NCBI GenBank assembly: GCA_003439945.1
Contig: QVRM01002806.1
Span: forward strand, 735,001-799,000
DNA: 64,000 nt
From: Dermanyssus gallinae
Lineage: Eukaryota; Arthropoda; Arachnida; Mesostigmata; Dermanyssidae
Direction of reading: 5' to 3'
Below the pieces are notes generated by a model. It was not told where the DNA came from. It ran no database searches and worked only from the letters and a program-made list of their open reading frames with translations. This document shows, one piece after another, positions 1-11,517 of the stretch. The translations under genes and the position numbers were made by a program. Every line of letters begins with the position of its first letter. Position 1 is the first letter of the stretch.

Positions 1-258
1 ACTGGGAGAACGCACTACCTAACCTTACTTGCGTCTGATTAAACCAGAACTGTGTAAACATGTACACATCCATAGATAAATAATTGTAATAACACGAGAT
101 ACTACGGCGATAATGTATAAAATCTTACTGTAACTTGTATATATGTTTCGGACTAGCAATGCGGCTATATGAAGTTGTAACACAAATGAGAAATTAAAAT
201 TAATAATAAATAAATGTCATATCATGTCATTATGATTATTATTATAAAGGCAAAATAT
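1..258. other. AT-rich DNA, no gene recognised
   Basis: No open frame of note and no recognisable repeat. It is the outer flank of the (TTA)n tract that bounds element A. Confidence 0.6.
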
Positions 259-259
259 G

Positions 260-295
<36 letters not shown>
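259..295. repeat. (TTA)n microsatellite at the 3' end of element A
   Basis: About a dozen uninterrupted TTA units. Read on the minus strand it is (TAA)n and follows directly on the 3' untranslated tail of element A, as expected if the element inserted into, or ends in, TAA repeats. Confidence 0.9.
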
Positions 296-359
296 TTGTC
301 ATTCAGTTATAACAATTGTGAGGTATGAACGTTTAAGCCAGGCCTGTTTTGTTCCCTTG

Positions 360-2860
360 TCAGTTCATTGCGTCTATTATTGAGGCCACGTTCCCTCTAC
401 AAACGGCCAAAGACATCATCTGTCTCAGAAACATGGCCTCGCGTTGATCACCCGTAACGTCTTCTATGCGTTTTCCGATATCTTTCAGGATTTTTGCTGT
501 ACTTGTGCCAGATGGGGCCAAGTGTCTCCAATACAATAGGCACAAAGTGGTAGCTTCTTGATAGCTCGAGATACTTCCTTCGTTTTTCAGAATCCGCGCG
601 CTCTGCTACCCATCCAGACTCGACTGCGCTGTGACATAAATACGACAAGGCTGCCGTGCATGAAACCGTAACATCCCATACAAGGCTTTTTCCGTGTGAC
701 CATAGCGGGATGGTGACCCCGTCAGGTCGCAGCTCATTGCTGCCATTAAGACACTTCAGTCCGGGTGTAGATGGTATCCCTGCCCTTCTAAGAGCTCTTC
801 GTACTATAGCGTTGAGTTCAGCGTGTCTTGTGAGTCTGCCGGGACTTTTCAGACAGCTTAACGGATGCAGGCCGTCAGAGTCGACAGGTTGGCCGCATGG
901 CAGACAAGAAAAGGGCTGGCTGGCGGGAGTGCCTATCCTAAGGGCTGACACCATGCGGAAGGAGTTTGGTTCCAGCATGGGAGGAGAGGGGGAGAGCAAG
1001 CTGACGGGAGGGCAGCGCTTGAAGCCAGCCCCCGCTGAAGGGATCTTGAGCCGCTAGAAAGACGGCACGCTCTCTTGCTGATGTTAGGCTATTTGTTATA
1101 TCTCGTGCGGACTTCTTAGTTGTGTAAGCGTAAAGAAATTTTTGACTCACGTTCTCTCTCAAAGGGCCGGGATCGAGTTAAATCATGATTGTGGTGTCTG
1201 CTGCCATAGTTGGCTTTTTTAGTTCAAGCTTTGCTTCCTCGCCAATGAGTGATTCCGCCAGGGAGCCAAATTGATTCAGGGAAGCAGCGTAGCACACTGC
1301 AGCTAGACCCGTAGCTATTTTTATTCCAAGACCTCCGTTGCCGATGGGGAGGCTAGCTCTGTGCCACATGTTTCCTTCTAAGTTAATGTTTAGTATCTCA
1401 CTTAGAATGTCTCTAGTGGTCTCGTCGTAGGCTGCAAGACCTTCCATATATTTTATAGTCTGACATCTTCGTAGCATCTAGACAAATCTTGGTGAACCAA
1501 GACTGTGTCTCCACAGGCAAAGAGCCACTTGCGGGTGCATACTTGTCAGTCATGGGCGGATCTTTAACAAGGTCTCTCGTTTAGCTTCGAGAGCGCGTGG
1601 AATTCCTTCGGGCATAACGGGAGAGCCAAGAACATCCAGGTTACCCTTAGTTATACGAGATATCCCGGGAAGTGCTTCTATGATTGCTTGTATAGCTTGC
1701 GCTTGATTTTGAGGGGTACCTCCGACGGCTAAAACTTCGCATTTGGCCGCATTGAGGGTCAGTCTTCCCGCTTCCTCGAAGTTCAATATAGTCTGCAAAT
1801 CTCTTGCCACGACATTCGCGGGACCTCCCAAGACAGCGTCGTCTAGATACCAGACATTAAAAGGGCTTGATACAAGATCAGAAATGCCGAAGCAAAACAG
1901 AACTGGTCCCAATGGGTCTCCCTGCTGAATGCCAGTTTGCGACTCTATGGTCATATCTCCGCTCCAAGCAAGGATTAAGAAATATTTATAAGCCTGCCCT
2001 ATTATCGGATAGAATCGTGGAACTTTTCTCTTCACTTCGTCAAAAATGTTGTCCCTTCTTATTGTGTTAAACGCGTTTCGGAAGTCTAGTTTGACTAGTA
2101 CCTTTGTCGGACCTTCTGATTCCAGAAAAGCGCGTGTAGCGTGTACAGTAGCCTCTGCTCCTCCTCTAATAGCAACACCCATTTGATGGGGTAAGACCGC
2201 AGCAACAATGGCCCGTTTGTTCATAGCCATCGCAATCTTTGAAGCCATTCTTCGTAGAGTTAGTCCGCATGCTATGGGCCTAATGGTATTATCTTTCTTT
2301 CGGAGGGCTGTTAAACTTGCACCGTAGAAGACGGGTTGGCAAAATGATGGCAAAGCCCCATTGAGCACTTTAGTCATAAAAATGCTCAGTTCGAATGGTC
2401 TCAAAAATGAGAGGTCCTTTAATTCTATCCAGGTCTAGAATGGCAGGTTGCTGCAGGAGGTCTAAGTGTTCTTGACACCCGGGTGGAGTGACTGGGTGTT
2501 TGCTCCGTAGCTCAGACTTGGTATGTTCATCGTGTGGTGCCAATGTGTCTGAGGACAGTAGCGCCCGGGCAGCAGAACAAATATAGCCCTCTGCTAATTT
2601 TATCTCTGCTTGGCGCACGCTGTGTTGGTCGTTTGTGAAATGAAACCTCTTGCCGGTCATGCTAGGTATGGTCGAATCAGCGAGACTTTAAAGTGTTCGT
2701 GACTCTATTTCTGCTATATTACTTTTAATAATTTTAGTTAGTGTTTTCTCTTGAACTCTTTGGCGAAATAGTGTAAACATCAATGATGGAAGCATCGTAA
2801 GATTATTCCAACTTTGCAGATCGAGCTTTGTATTAAAGTTGCTTACTGCTGTCGTGTATG
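360..2860 (-). pseudogene. ORF2 of element A: reverse transcriptase plus CCHC and RLE domain
   Basis: Read from the right: a linker (about 2860-2400), then the reverse transcriptase core (2404-1550), with motif LDFRNAFNTIRRD, the core QQGDPLGP and the catalytic box WYLDDAVLGG, all intact. A thumb-like region follows to about 1180. Nearer the C terminus lies a zinc knuckle CLPCGQPVDSDGLHPLSC (CX2CX9HX4C), then the RLE signature RPDGVT...WDVTV (about 800-700), then a basic tail ending at 360. This order (RT, CCHC, PD..D nuclease) is the R2-superfamily layout, where the nuclease nicks the target and the RT primes from the nick. Frame changes occur near 545, 1000, 1500 and 2400, so it is a pseudogene. 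The protein fragments align with elements B and C throughout. Confidence 0.88.
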
Positions 2861-2990
2861 CTGTGGCACAGATTTCTCTAGACCCACGGGGTATGATTCT
2901 GGCAAGTCTTAAGTGATAAGACTTGTACTAATAATTTCGAGTCAGGTTGGGTATCGGTGTTAGGTTTAATGATAACCTGGTTACTCGGTC

Positions 2991-3326
2991 CTAAACACTA
3001 AGCGGTCTTAGTGCTTCGGGGTTATGAGGAGAGTGGAAAATCAATTCTGGTAGAGCCGTAGAATAGATTTTCTTCCGTATGCTTTGAGTAGCCGCGGAGG
3101 CGATCTCCTTGGCTACTCTCTTAATGACGACTTTCGTCGCTTTCTCTTGTCGAGTTGGGATGTGACTCCACATTCCTCTCTCATCGGCAGCGTGAGACAT
3201 GTCGTCACCTGTTTCAAACGGTTGATCGTCATCCTCACAGTTTACATCTGTCGGGTCGTTGTCAATCGCCCTCTCCACCAACTCAGCTAGCCTTGCTTCT
3301 CGGCGCTGGCGTTCTCTTGCTGCCAC
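2991..3326 (-). pseudogene. ORF1 N-terminal fragment of element A
   Basis: About 110 residues, starting with a charged helix (QRREARLAELVERAI) and followed by an acidic linker and a basic segment (KVVIKRVAKEIASAA). The same order is found in ORF1 of element B (QRREARLAGMMERAL, then ARKVAKENAASG, then a segment around PDNPSALK), so the two are paralogous. The reading stops after PHNPEALRPLSV, and the knuckle region is missing. It lies upstream of ORF2 of element A in the same orientation, which supports ORF1 belonging to the same element. Confidence 0.72.
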
Positions 3327-3566
3327 TGTTTCGGTTGACGACGTCTTCGATCTGTGACACTTGACACCGCAATGTGGCTGCTATCCTCTCCTGATCGTCT
3401 GCCGGCTTTGCAGCACAACAGAGGTGATGAAGAGCGAGATGATTGTGGTAAATAGTCACAATAATCAATATCGTTTAAACGGGTAACTGACGAAACTGAA
3501 AAAGAACCGCTTTATGCGAGAACTCGATGTAAGCGTGTCTACTCACGGCTAGCGCTTGCAGACGAA

Positions 3567-3672
<106 letters not shown>

Positions 3673-5465
3673 ATTAATATTTATTACATGTTAAACAATG
3701 TTACAGTTGTGAGATCTAAACGTATTATTGCAAAGTTTTTTTTAATAATTAGTTCACTCCATTGCGCCTAAAATAGATGCCGCGTTCCCTCTGCAAACGG
3801 CCAACGCCTGCCTCAAGAATTGACCCTCTTTTCGGTCGTTCGTGACCTCCTGAATTCGCTTACTTAAATCTTTGAGAAATGCTTTGGTTCCCTTGCTGAT
3901 TGGTCCTAGTGTCTCCATGGCAATAGGCACAAAAATATATCTTGTTTCCAGTCCAGCATATTTAAACCGTTTTCTGGTGTCCGCGTGCTTTGCTACCCAC
4001 ACCGAATCAACAGAGCTGTGGTGCGCGAAACCGTTGCATCCCAAGCTAGGGACTTTTCATGTGACCATAATGCAATGGTCACCCCATCAGGTCTTTCTTC
4101 GCCAGCGGACACTAAACCTCTTGGCTCAAGTGTAGATGGTAGACCGACTTTTCTAAGGGACCTTATGATCACACCGTTTAGTTCAGCATGTCTGGACGAT
4201 CTACCGGCGCTCTTCGGGCAACTCAGTGGGTGTAGGCCACTGGAATCTACCATCTCCCCACACAGTTTGCACTGAAACGGCTCGAAAACGCTAGCGCCGA
4301 TTCTAAGTGCTGACATCATGCGGAAAGAGTTGGGATCCAGCATGGTGCCGAGCTGAGGCGAGGGTAAGGCCTTAAGCCAACCCCCACTGGAGTTATCTTG
4401 TGCCGCTAAGAATACGGTGCGGTCTCTCTGGGAAACAAGCTCGTCTAAGATTTATCTGCTCTTTTTTTGCTCTTAAGCTTATCTAGGTTATATTGGCTAG
4501 GATATTCTTCTAAAGGGCCCGGGTCTAGCATGGCTCTAATAGTGTCCCGTGCTTTACTGGCTTCATATCTTATTTGTGGTCGAACTGCCTCTTCCACTAA
4601 CGAAGCTGCCACCGGACCAAATTGCACCAGTGAAGCAGCGTAGCAGACCAGAGCTAGGTCAGTTGCACTCCTTATTCCCAGACCACCTTCACGTATCGGA
4701 AGACTTGCTCTCTGCTAGGTGTTCTCTTCTAAATTTACGTTTAGGACTTAACTAAGTATGTCTCTGCTGACGTCATCATACGCCGTTAATTCTTCGGGGC
4801 ACGTCAAAGCAGGGCATGCACGTAGTATATAGTTAAATCTTGAAGACCCTAGGCTATATCTCCAAATGCACAGCGCAGCCTGAGGATGCAAGCGTGTCAG
4901 TCGTGGACGAATTTTGGTAAGGGCTTCTTCTCAGAGAGTGTATGCGAAATTTCGTCTTGCTTTACGGGGGCCCCCAAAACTTCTAAGTTGTTTAGCTCTA
5001 CACGCGTGATACCAGGGAGTATTTCTGATCTTCTGAATTGCTTCCTTCCTTTCCTGAAGTGAGCCCCCGACAGCAGTAATCTCACATTTTGCGGCGTTCA
5101 GTGTCAGTCCCCCGTCTTCTTTAAACTGCAGCCCTCTTCTTAAATCTGTTGCGATGATACTTGCAGGGCCGGCAAGCGTGGCGGCATCTAGATACCACAC
5201 GTTGAAAGGGCTCTGTAGTTGCGATACTAGATCTGATATACCGAGACTAAATAGAGCAGGCCCTAGCGGGTCACCCTGCTGAATGCCCGCTTCCGACCGC
5301 AATGTTAAAGTTGTGCCCCAGGTTAAGAGTGAAGAATCTCTGTAACTTTGCCAGACCATAGGCAAAAGCTCTGGACTTTTATTCATCACTGCATCTAGTA
5401 TCCGGTCGCTTCTTAGCGTATTAAATGCATTGCAGAAATCAAGTTTCACCAGAACCCTTACTTAA

Positions 5466-5475
5466 TCCTCAATCT
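5466..5475. repeat. TSD, 3' copy, of the nested LINE
   Basis: TCCTCAATCT, matching TCCTCAGTCT at 6237-6246 with one transition. Both belong to the RT sequence of element B. Confidence 0.85.
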
Positions 5476-6236
5476 TTTTTTTTTGGACTAACTGGGAAAT
5501 GCGGTTCGCATACACTGACACCACGGCAGGAAAGCTCACTGCAAATGTGGGCCGGTAGTGTGGGGCTCCAACCCACTAAAAACCAGTCATGTCCCCATCC
5601 CCACACTCAACTGGGAACTGCGCAAGCAATACTTCAAACAATTGAGGGGGGGGTAAATAGTAGCGTCCTTATCTTAGCTGCCCTGGAGTGCCTCACGGGG
5701 CCTTGTCAAGTAAAAACGATTCTTCTCTTCTTTGGCGTGCATAATACGTTCGATTGTTCGAGCTATAAGATTCCAGTCATCACGTGAGTGTATAAGAAGG
5801 TGTGCCAGCTTCTTAAGACTGCCGTCACTTGCTGTGGTTATGTCCTTGCATAATGGAGCCCACGCCGGGCACAGCAATATTGTGTGTTCCGGCGTGTCCT
5901 CCGTTGTTCCTTCACAGTGCTTGCAGAGTGGCGCATCTGCTTCTCCTATTCTAAAGAGGTAACTCTCGAAGTTGCCATGCCCTGTGAGCACTTGAGTCAC
6001 GTGGTGTGTCAACTCGCCGCCGGGCCGGTTAATCCACGCCTTAACGTCAGGGATCAGAGCCTTTACACGGGCCCCAGGTGCCCCGTCCTGTATGGCGTCC
6101 CATTCATTTTGCCAAGAAATCAACGTTTTTTCCCTTTCTTCTTCCTTATTGCTTGTCGGTTCCGCCCACAAGCGACGACGTTCGTCGGCCTTCAGGTCCC
6201 AAGGGATCGTACCAGCCAGTACAAGGACAGCCGCCG
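5476..6236 (-). mobile_element. 5'-truncated LINE nested in element B
   Basis: A 761-bp insertion on the minus strand, ending in a poly(A) tail (T run at 5475-5484 on the plus strand) and flanked by near-identical 10-bp TSDs. The coding part (6236-5674) starts mid-protein with TAAVLVLAGTIPWDL and KADERRR and ends with the knuckle CKHCEGTTEDTPEHTILLC (CX2CX9HX4C), as in the C-terminal region of R1/Jockey/I-type ORF2. The reading frame is open across the fragment, followed by about 190 bp of 3' untranslated DNA. The clade is inferred from these C-terminal features only. Confidence 0.85.
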
Positions 6237-6246
6237 TCCTCAGTCT
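6237..6246. repeat. TSD, 5' copy, of the nested LINE
   Basis: TCCTCAGTCT, the partner of the copy at 5466-5475. It marks the insertion point within the RT reading frame of element B. Confidence 0.85.
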
Positions 6247-6935
6247 CTAAGAGGGCACGTGTAGCATGTACTAGTGCTTCTGCGCCGCTTTTAACAGGCA
6301 CTCCAACCTGATGTGGCAGACTTGCTGTCAAATTTGTCTTTTTATTTCTCGCCATTGCTGTCTTTGCAGCAATACTACGCAGAGTCAGTCCACAAGCTAT
6401 GGACCTTATTGAGTTGTCTTTTTTCTTAAGAGCTGTAAGATTTGCACCATAAAATACTGATAGACAAAATTTAGGTAATGTGCCGTTTAACACTCTGGCC
6501 AAGAAAATGCTCAGATCATTTAGCAGGCATTCTGACGAAGGAATAGTATGATCCAACATGTCACGCAGATGACGTGGCCGCAGTCCATCCAGTCCGGCTC
6601 CGCTTGCAACAGGGAATAAGCGAATTGCCTCTAAGATCGCCGAAATTTCGACGCTCTCGCAGTATCCAACTGTAGGTTGTTCGAAGGTTTCTAAGCGCTC
6701 CTGGAAGAGGAGAAGGCGTATTGGATGAGTCAGTCGGTTGTGGTTGAAAGGGTCTTAGACGTTGATTGCGTAGGGATGCCGGGGGGTGTAGACGTGTTAT
6801 GTGCGCCCGCAAGCCCTGTCAGGTTCTCGAGGCGCGACCGCAGTGTGTGCAGGTATAAGGGGTCTGGGATAGTGGGGAGTTCAGTCTAGAGTTTTCATCT
6901 GTTATGAATCCGTCGGGATGGGATGGTTGTGAAGT

Positions 6936-6941
6936 CATTTA
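6936..6941 (-). promoter_or_regulatory. ORF1 stop / ORF2 start junction (TAAATG) of element B
   Basis: On the minus strand the ORF1 stop TAA (6941-6939) is followed with no gap by ATG (6938-6936), which opens the frame carrying the C2H2 finger. Such a junction suits termination-reinitiation. Element C has the overlapping form TAATG at the same place. Confidence 0.72.
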
Positions 6942-8593
6942 TGTATGGTCCTTATCGATACTCGTGTTTTCCGTTTGAATCAAAGGCACTTCTTTGGTGC
7001 CATCTAAGACGGCTATCATAAAGGCCTTTCCTGCCTCCGACTCAAGAAAAGATACAGCTCTATTGAAGTCTTGGTTCTCTTCTAGCCATTTAGACAGTAG
7101 GGGCTTAAAGATCTTTCATATCTGAAGAATTCCCTTCACGATGTTTGAAGATCCTTTAAATGTTTTTTTTTTGTGAGACTTCGGCTGCAGTCTTTCCGGT
7201 TGTTTATTCGGTGCTTGTTTCTTTTGGTCCACACTTTTTCTAAACCTTGGTGGGGGCAGGTGACAAAGCACGGTCTCACCGTCTTTGTGCAGTATTTGTG
7301 TAGGACCCCTGGTTGTTGTAGGCCGTGCGGCATCAGCATAAGACTTCTGTCCATCTGTCGAGGTTTTATTATTTTTCTCTACGACTTGAACCATTGAAAG
7401 AAAATCGTCTTTGACGGGGAGACGGGTAAATACTTTCTCGTAAAGCTTCACTCTTTGTGCTTCGTAATATATTCGTCTTACACCACAGTTGTTATCGTTG
7501 GAAGCATGGGTCCCGCCTCAATTGACACAGCGGGCCTTATCATGGCATTCCCATAACTGGTGTCCTGGGCGACCGCACTTTCTGCACGTAGGTTCAGCTT
7601 TTTTTTGACAATCGGTAGCCTTATGTACTTATGGCATTTTAAACATTGCAAAGGAGACCCTGCACATAACGTTACTTTAAATATTTCGTCGACGATGGTA
7701 ACCTCTGAGACCGGCATGGTATCGAATCTTAGTCGTACCCTCGCGAAGTGTTTCCAGCCCTTCGTTGTTTTGCCTTCATTGTTCTGTGTGGCCACAGCAA
7801 TTTTTTCCCGTTTTACTTGGCTTACACACTCATCTTTCAAACATTCAAGCAGATTTTCTTCGGTAAACTGGGGATTAACACCGGAGATTCGTCCCCAGAA
7901 CGCTGACGTATCTTCACAATGAGATATTGATACCCCGCAAAGCATTTTCAGCGTTTTTGCAATTGCAACCTGAGTTGGTTCTTTGACACGGATCGCTAGC
8001 TTTCCCTGCGCTGTAATACGCGCATGCGCTCCCGGCAAAGATTGCCTTATTTCATTATATATTTTTAGTAGGCTGACAGTCTTCAGTGCGGACGGGTTAT
8101 CCGGACATTGAAAGATAATCTCGGGATCAGCAAACGCTTCCAAATTAGCGACTCTTCGCCGAATATGTGTACCCGATGCCGCGTTCTCCTTGGCCACTTT
8201 CCTGGCCGCAGCCATGGCGTCTTTATCTATTCTCGTTGGAAGAGTAGACCAGCCCCCACCCTCTCCAGCAGCGGTTTCACTCGGTGGACCTGACGGATCG
8301 TCCTCCATATGAGAGGCATCCTTACTTTCGAGAGCCCTCTCCATCATACCTGCTAGCCTGGCCTCTCTCCGCTGGCTCTCTTTGGTAGCAGCTGATTCTC
8401 TTGAAGATGTTTTGGTTCTAAAACACTTTGCACCACAAATATGACTTCCGCCGTCGCCGGTCCGTCTGCTAGCTGCGCGGAAGGGAAGCGGCGAAGATGC
8501 ACGAGATGATAGCGGGGAATAGTCAGGCCTGCTACAGTAGACGGCGGGTGATCCTGGCCGAGATGTGTAAGGTGAACAACTTGCCGTTGACAA
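6939..8593 (-). pseudogene. ORF1 of element B: gag-like protein with three CCHC knuckles
   Basis: A nucleic-acid-binding ORF1 of about 550 codons. The N-terminal part is Ser/Pro-rich and then helical (QRREARLAGMMERAL). The middle (about 8060-7640) resembles the fold that precedes the knuckles in LINE gag proteins. After a one-base shift in a run of eight A (near 7600) come the knuckles: CLKCHKY..HKATDC, CRKCGRPGHQLWEC (CX2CX4HX4C) and CVN-stop-GGTHASNDNNC, where the second Cys codon of the third is now TGA. The C-terminal tail crosses one more TGA near 7116 and ends at TAA directly before ORF2. No ATG start is seen in frame; 8593 is only where the good reading begins. Confidence 0.8.
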
Positions 8594-8903
8594 GGCTAAC
8601 GGCGATTCGGCGCGCTGTGCCGATTCATCGGCGCCTTGGGAGCAGACAACTGGCTGTGTTATGGAACCATCTTGCCGTACCTGATCGCCTTTCGACGGCT
8701 TATCTAGTATGGACTATGTCGTTGTTAGCTTCGAAAACAAATCAACTTCGATGGAAATGTCAGCACAGAGTTATTGCGACTGTGTCAGGATCCAGTCACT
8801 GGCTTCACACTCGACACTAGTACGTAAATCCTTTGTAATAAGCACAATTTTTGTCACTGGAACTACACACGTCTTCACTCGAGGCCGTCTAGCAGGCGAA
8901 AAA

Positions 8904-8928
8904 ATGATTATTATTATTATTATTATTG
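8904..8928. repeat. (ATT)n microsatellite at the 5' end of element B
   Basis: About eight ATT units. Together with the tract at 3567 it brackets element B. Confidence 0.9.
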
Positions 8929-8929
8929 C

Positions 8930-9205
8930 GAGAGAATTCCCATCCTTACTAATCGGTTGTATAAGCCTGTCCCGCGTTCTACCACACAACCTGTTGTGAA
9001 GTACTTTCTTGCAAAATGCTTTAAACCATCTTCCAGCCGTTTTAACAGATCGGTTTTCTGTGCAGTTGTACTGTTCGGACAACATAGATAACTCTTGGTG
9101 GCAGTACAGCAGGATATAGAAATCTTGTTGGGGTGCATATCTTGCGCTGTTTGTCCATGTATCAGATAGTGCCTCCCTTTGACTGCGACTTTTAAAGCGA
9201 ATCAA
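8930..9205 (-). CDS. Unassigned open frame next to element B
   Basis: A minus-strand frame of about 90 codons (starting MIRFKSRSQREALSDTW) that runs without a stop into the ATT tract, where element B interrupts it. It is basic and Cys-containing (LLYCHQELSMLSEQYNC), with no motif I can name. It could be an exon or an older element fragment; chance is also possible. Confidence 0.25.
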
Positions 9206-10350
9206 TTACTTACAATATCAAAACGTGTAATCTCCGGCGCTTGTGTTAGCACGTCAGTGAATTGTGCACTCACTTGAATACGCTTGAATAAATGTATACC
9301 TTGCGTTGTTTGCCATATATAAAATAATACCTGCATTTTCTTTTCACAGATCTTCGTCGAAATCTTGTGAACTCTGGCCCCATAGTATGTTCGCGGTAAT
9401 TAGTAAGAGAACTGAAACATACGCATTATAAATTAAAGTTAATCTCATATTGTCTCGGGCTAATGAAATATACATCTCACGTGTCTCCAGTTAACGAAAT
9501 AAACTTATCGTGAACTTTTTAGCACAGCATAATTCATATTAATCCCTCTCGCCATATTTGATTATAGGATCCTTTACTTTCCTTTTTTTACATTTCATGT
9601 TACTTATTTGTCTGTCTTCATTGGCGTTTAGGTACCTTCCAGTAAACTAACTAAGATGAAGCTAGATAAAAAACGATACTAACCGAAGGCATCAAAAATA
9701 ACTTTAGTAAAGCAGATTTCAATAAAATGCGAGGAACAGCGTATGAAAATGAAGAAGTATGCCAGTTAGTTGAGGGTTCTCGCCAGCAACGTAACATGTG
9801 CTAGTAATAAGAAAATATATTTGATATGCGATATGACTGAAAAAAGCATGCTTTTACTGAGTTTTACTTTATCCAACTGTCCTTGACTAAATTGCATCAT
9901 ACATTCCCGTGTTGGAATACATAGTGCAAGACAGCGCCACCTCCTCAATATACTGAGGTAGCACTATGAAACGACACTATATATATCCAATATTAGGCAG
10001 AATATGCTTCACCCTAGACGATGGTGCTATTTTACATAATCCATCTTAGAGATTTCTAATTCCGGCAAAGTGTTAACTTGGCTCTTTGCTAAGACAGTGA
10101 AGTACAACTATATCGACAGCTTTATCAAACGACCACTAATATTATATACATAATAAAAATTTTAAAAATATGGTGCGTACATAGGCTTTCAGTCTTACAA
10201 ACTATGCGACCATCGTGTTGTAGTACACATAGGATATTGTAAATAAAACGCACTTTAAAAAGAAAAAGACAAGCGATAACATACACCGGCAGTCATCATG
10301 CAACTTGCAGGTTCAAACGTTTTATTCTTGCGTCATCTTTGTCAAATGCT
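9206..10350. other. No gene recognised
   Basis: AT-rich DNA with only short chance frames. A degenerate repeat of about 35 bp (CTTGCGYTGTTTG core) occurs near 9137 and again near 9301. Confidence 0.5.
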
Positions 10351-11010
10351 CATAATTGCATAGTTTGCCATATTTTCGAACAATGTGCATTCTCGGATAT
10401 TATATCTGCCGATGTTTTCCTTTTCGTAGTATTTGTATTTATATTCCTGTCTTGAACTATAGCGATCGGTGTAAGCGTCTATATTTTGAGGAAACCTATG
10501 CCATGTTTACTCTAAAAATCGCTAAAACAAAGCTTTCTGCACTTTTAGACCCCTTTACAATTCTTTACTCGACGCTACGCAGACCTCTTTGCATATACCG
10601 TATGAACACCCCGTCATATTTTCTTCCAGTCTTTGTCGAAGTCCGTTGACAAAAAGCAGTTGAAAGAGGAAAATGTAGCGGGTCCCCCTGTAGGATCCAC
10701 TGAATTTGTCATATTCATCGACTGGTTCTCATTCTGTTGCCTATAGCGTTGTAGTTTGCTTATAGAACATTTCTTCGCAAATTTGCCTACTGTTCATTTA
10801 AATAGTAGTTTTGAGAGTAGCCTTGGTACGTTGACTTCGAATGACTTTTGAATGTCTTGTTTGTATTCACAACTAAACCACAAAGGCTGTTTTTTCGCTT
10901 GTACGGCTCACAGAAACCTTAAGTGTCTGTCTGATAGTTGCGGAATGTATTGACGAGAAAGGTACTGTGCTACTACTGACGTGAGCAACGTCAGTTCAAC
11001 TCAATTGAAT
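10350..11010 (-). pseudogene. Possible LINE reverse transcriptase fragment
   Basis: On the minus strand around 10700 the reading QWILQGDPLHFPL, then after a shift FVNGLRQRLEENMTG, recalls the QGDPLSPLLFNLFVN region (RT motif B) of L1/RTE-type enzymes. The surrounding reading needs several frame changes. Only this core is suggestive, and no catalytic YADD box is readable. Confidence 0.38.
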
Positions 11011-11271
11011 GAGTAGTTTGTCAATGCGATTGCTCTATAGCAGCATGGTTCCACGCCATGTCGCTTATTTTTGTTAATGGTTCTGAGCCTCGGATTGGCA
11101 GTTTTGCTTACGTCGTTTTGTAGATTTAAACGTTAACCGCGACACCTGATACTTCTCTTGTCTGTACTGTTTAAGGCACATTTGTGTGAGCCTCTTTTGT
11201 TTGATTATTCTGTACATACTGGAAAATGTGCCGCCAGGATCTTGATGTGTCTTTATCTATGGTAAAATAAA

Positions 11272-11517
11272 ATGGCCGACATCGACCCGCTGTTTTATGA
11301 AACGAGAGCAATGACGTCGGATTTGTGGAGAGCCTGCAGTTATGAGAACCGGCATCTAATCACCAGATTTGCCGTCCACGGCTTCCATCTGAAGATCTGT
11401 GCGCGCGAGAAGTTTCATGAGATCTCGCCGGAGTGTATATGTAAACTTTGTGGCTGCCCGTGTAATCTATATCACCTTCAGCGTTGTGAAAGAGCAATTC
11501 CACTGTCTCAACTTTGA
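11272..11517 (+). pseudogene. APE-LINE ORF2 C-terminal fragment
   Basis: Eighty-one residues that align with the end of LINE D ORF2. Both have a DLWRACSYENRHLITRF-like stretch (LINE D: TWRAAGYKNRHLTTAF), the motif HGFHLKIC (LINE D: HGFHHVLC) and a terminal Cys/His cluster (CICKLCGCPCNLYHLQRC). The Cys/His cluster probably binds zinc and nucleic acid. The fragment starts abruptly, as a 5'-truncated copy would. Confidence 0.68.

Larger units (their letters stand above)
297..3565 (-). mobile_element. RLE-type LINE, element A (internally deleted)
   Basis: A non-LTR retrotransposon read on the minus strand. It starts beside the (ATT)n tract at 3567 and ends beside the (TTA)n tract at 259-295. Its first bases (TTTCGTCTGC) resemble the first bases of element B (TTTCGCCTGC), so the 5' end seems genuine and not a truncation. 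It keeps the N-terminal part of ORF1 and most of ORF2, but lacks the rest of ORF1 and the N-terminal zinc finger of ORF2, about 1-1.5 kb less than element B without its nested insert. Stops and frameshifts show it is dead. Its closest relative in the window is element B, just upstream in the same orientation. Confidence 0.85.
3754..6938 (-). pseudogene. ORF2 of element B: zinc finger, reverse transcriptase, RLE
   Basis: The start is taken at the ATG at 6938 because it follows the ORF1 stop directly. The N terminus has a C2H2 finger (YTCTHCGR, then LRAHITRLH, CX2C and HX4H) with one TGA inside it. RT part 1 (about 6740-6240) contains GLDGLRPRHL and the helix KKKDNSIRSIACGLTLRS, and breaks off at RALLETED where another LINE has inserted. 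RT part 2 (5449-4930) resumes at VKLDFCNAFNTLRSD and has QQGDPLGPALF, but the catalytic box reads YLDAATLAG and not YLDD. The C terminus has the knuckle CKLCGEMVDSSGLHPLSC and the RLE motif RPDGVT...WDATV, both intact. Frameshifts separate the blocks. Confidence 0.85.
3680..8903 (-). mobile_element. RLE-type LINE, element B (near full length, two ORFs)
   Basis: A minus-strand non-LTR retrotransposon of about 4.5 kb once the nested insertion (5476-6236) is removed. Both ends abut ATT repeats: 8904-8928 at the 5' side and 3567-3672 at the 3' side. It encodes ORF1 (gag-like, three CCHC knuckles) and ORF2 (C2H2 finger, RT, CCHC, RLE), with the ORF1 stop immediately followed by the ORF2 ATG. Several in-frame stops, one frameshift in an eight-base homopolymer, and the nested LINE show it is inactive. 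It is the best view of the (TAA)-associated family in this window. Confidence 0.87.

Noticed and set aside
448..1000. Opposite-strand frames over element A (656-1057 plus and others)
   Set aside because: Shadows of the RLE/CCHC coding region, which has a clear motif on the minus strand.
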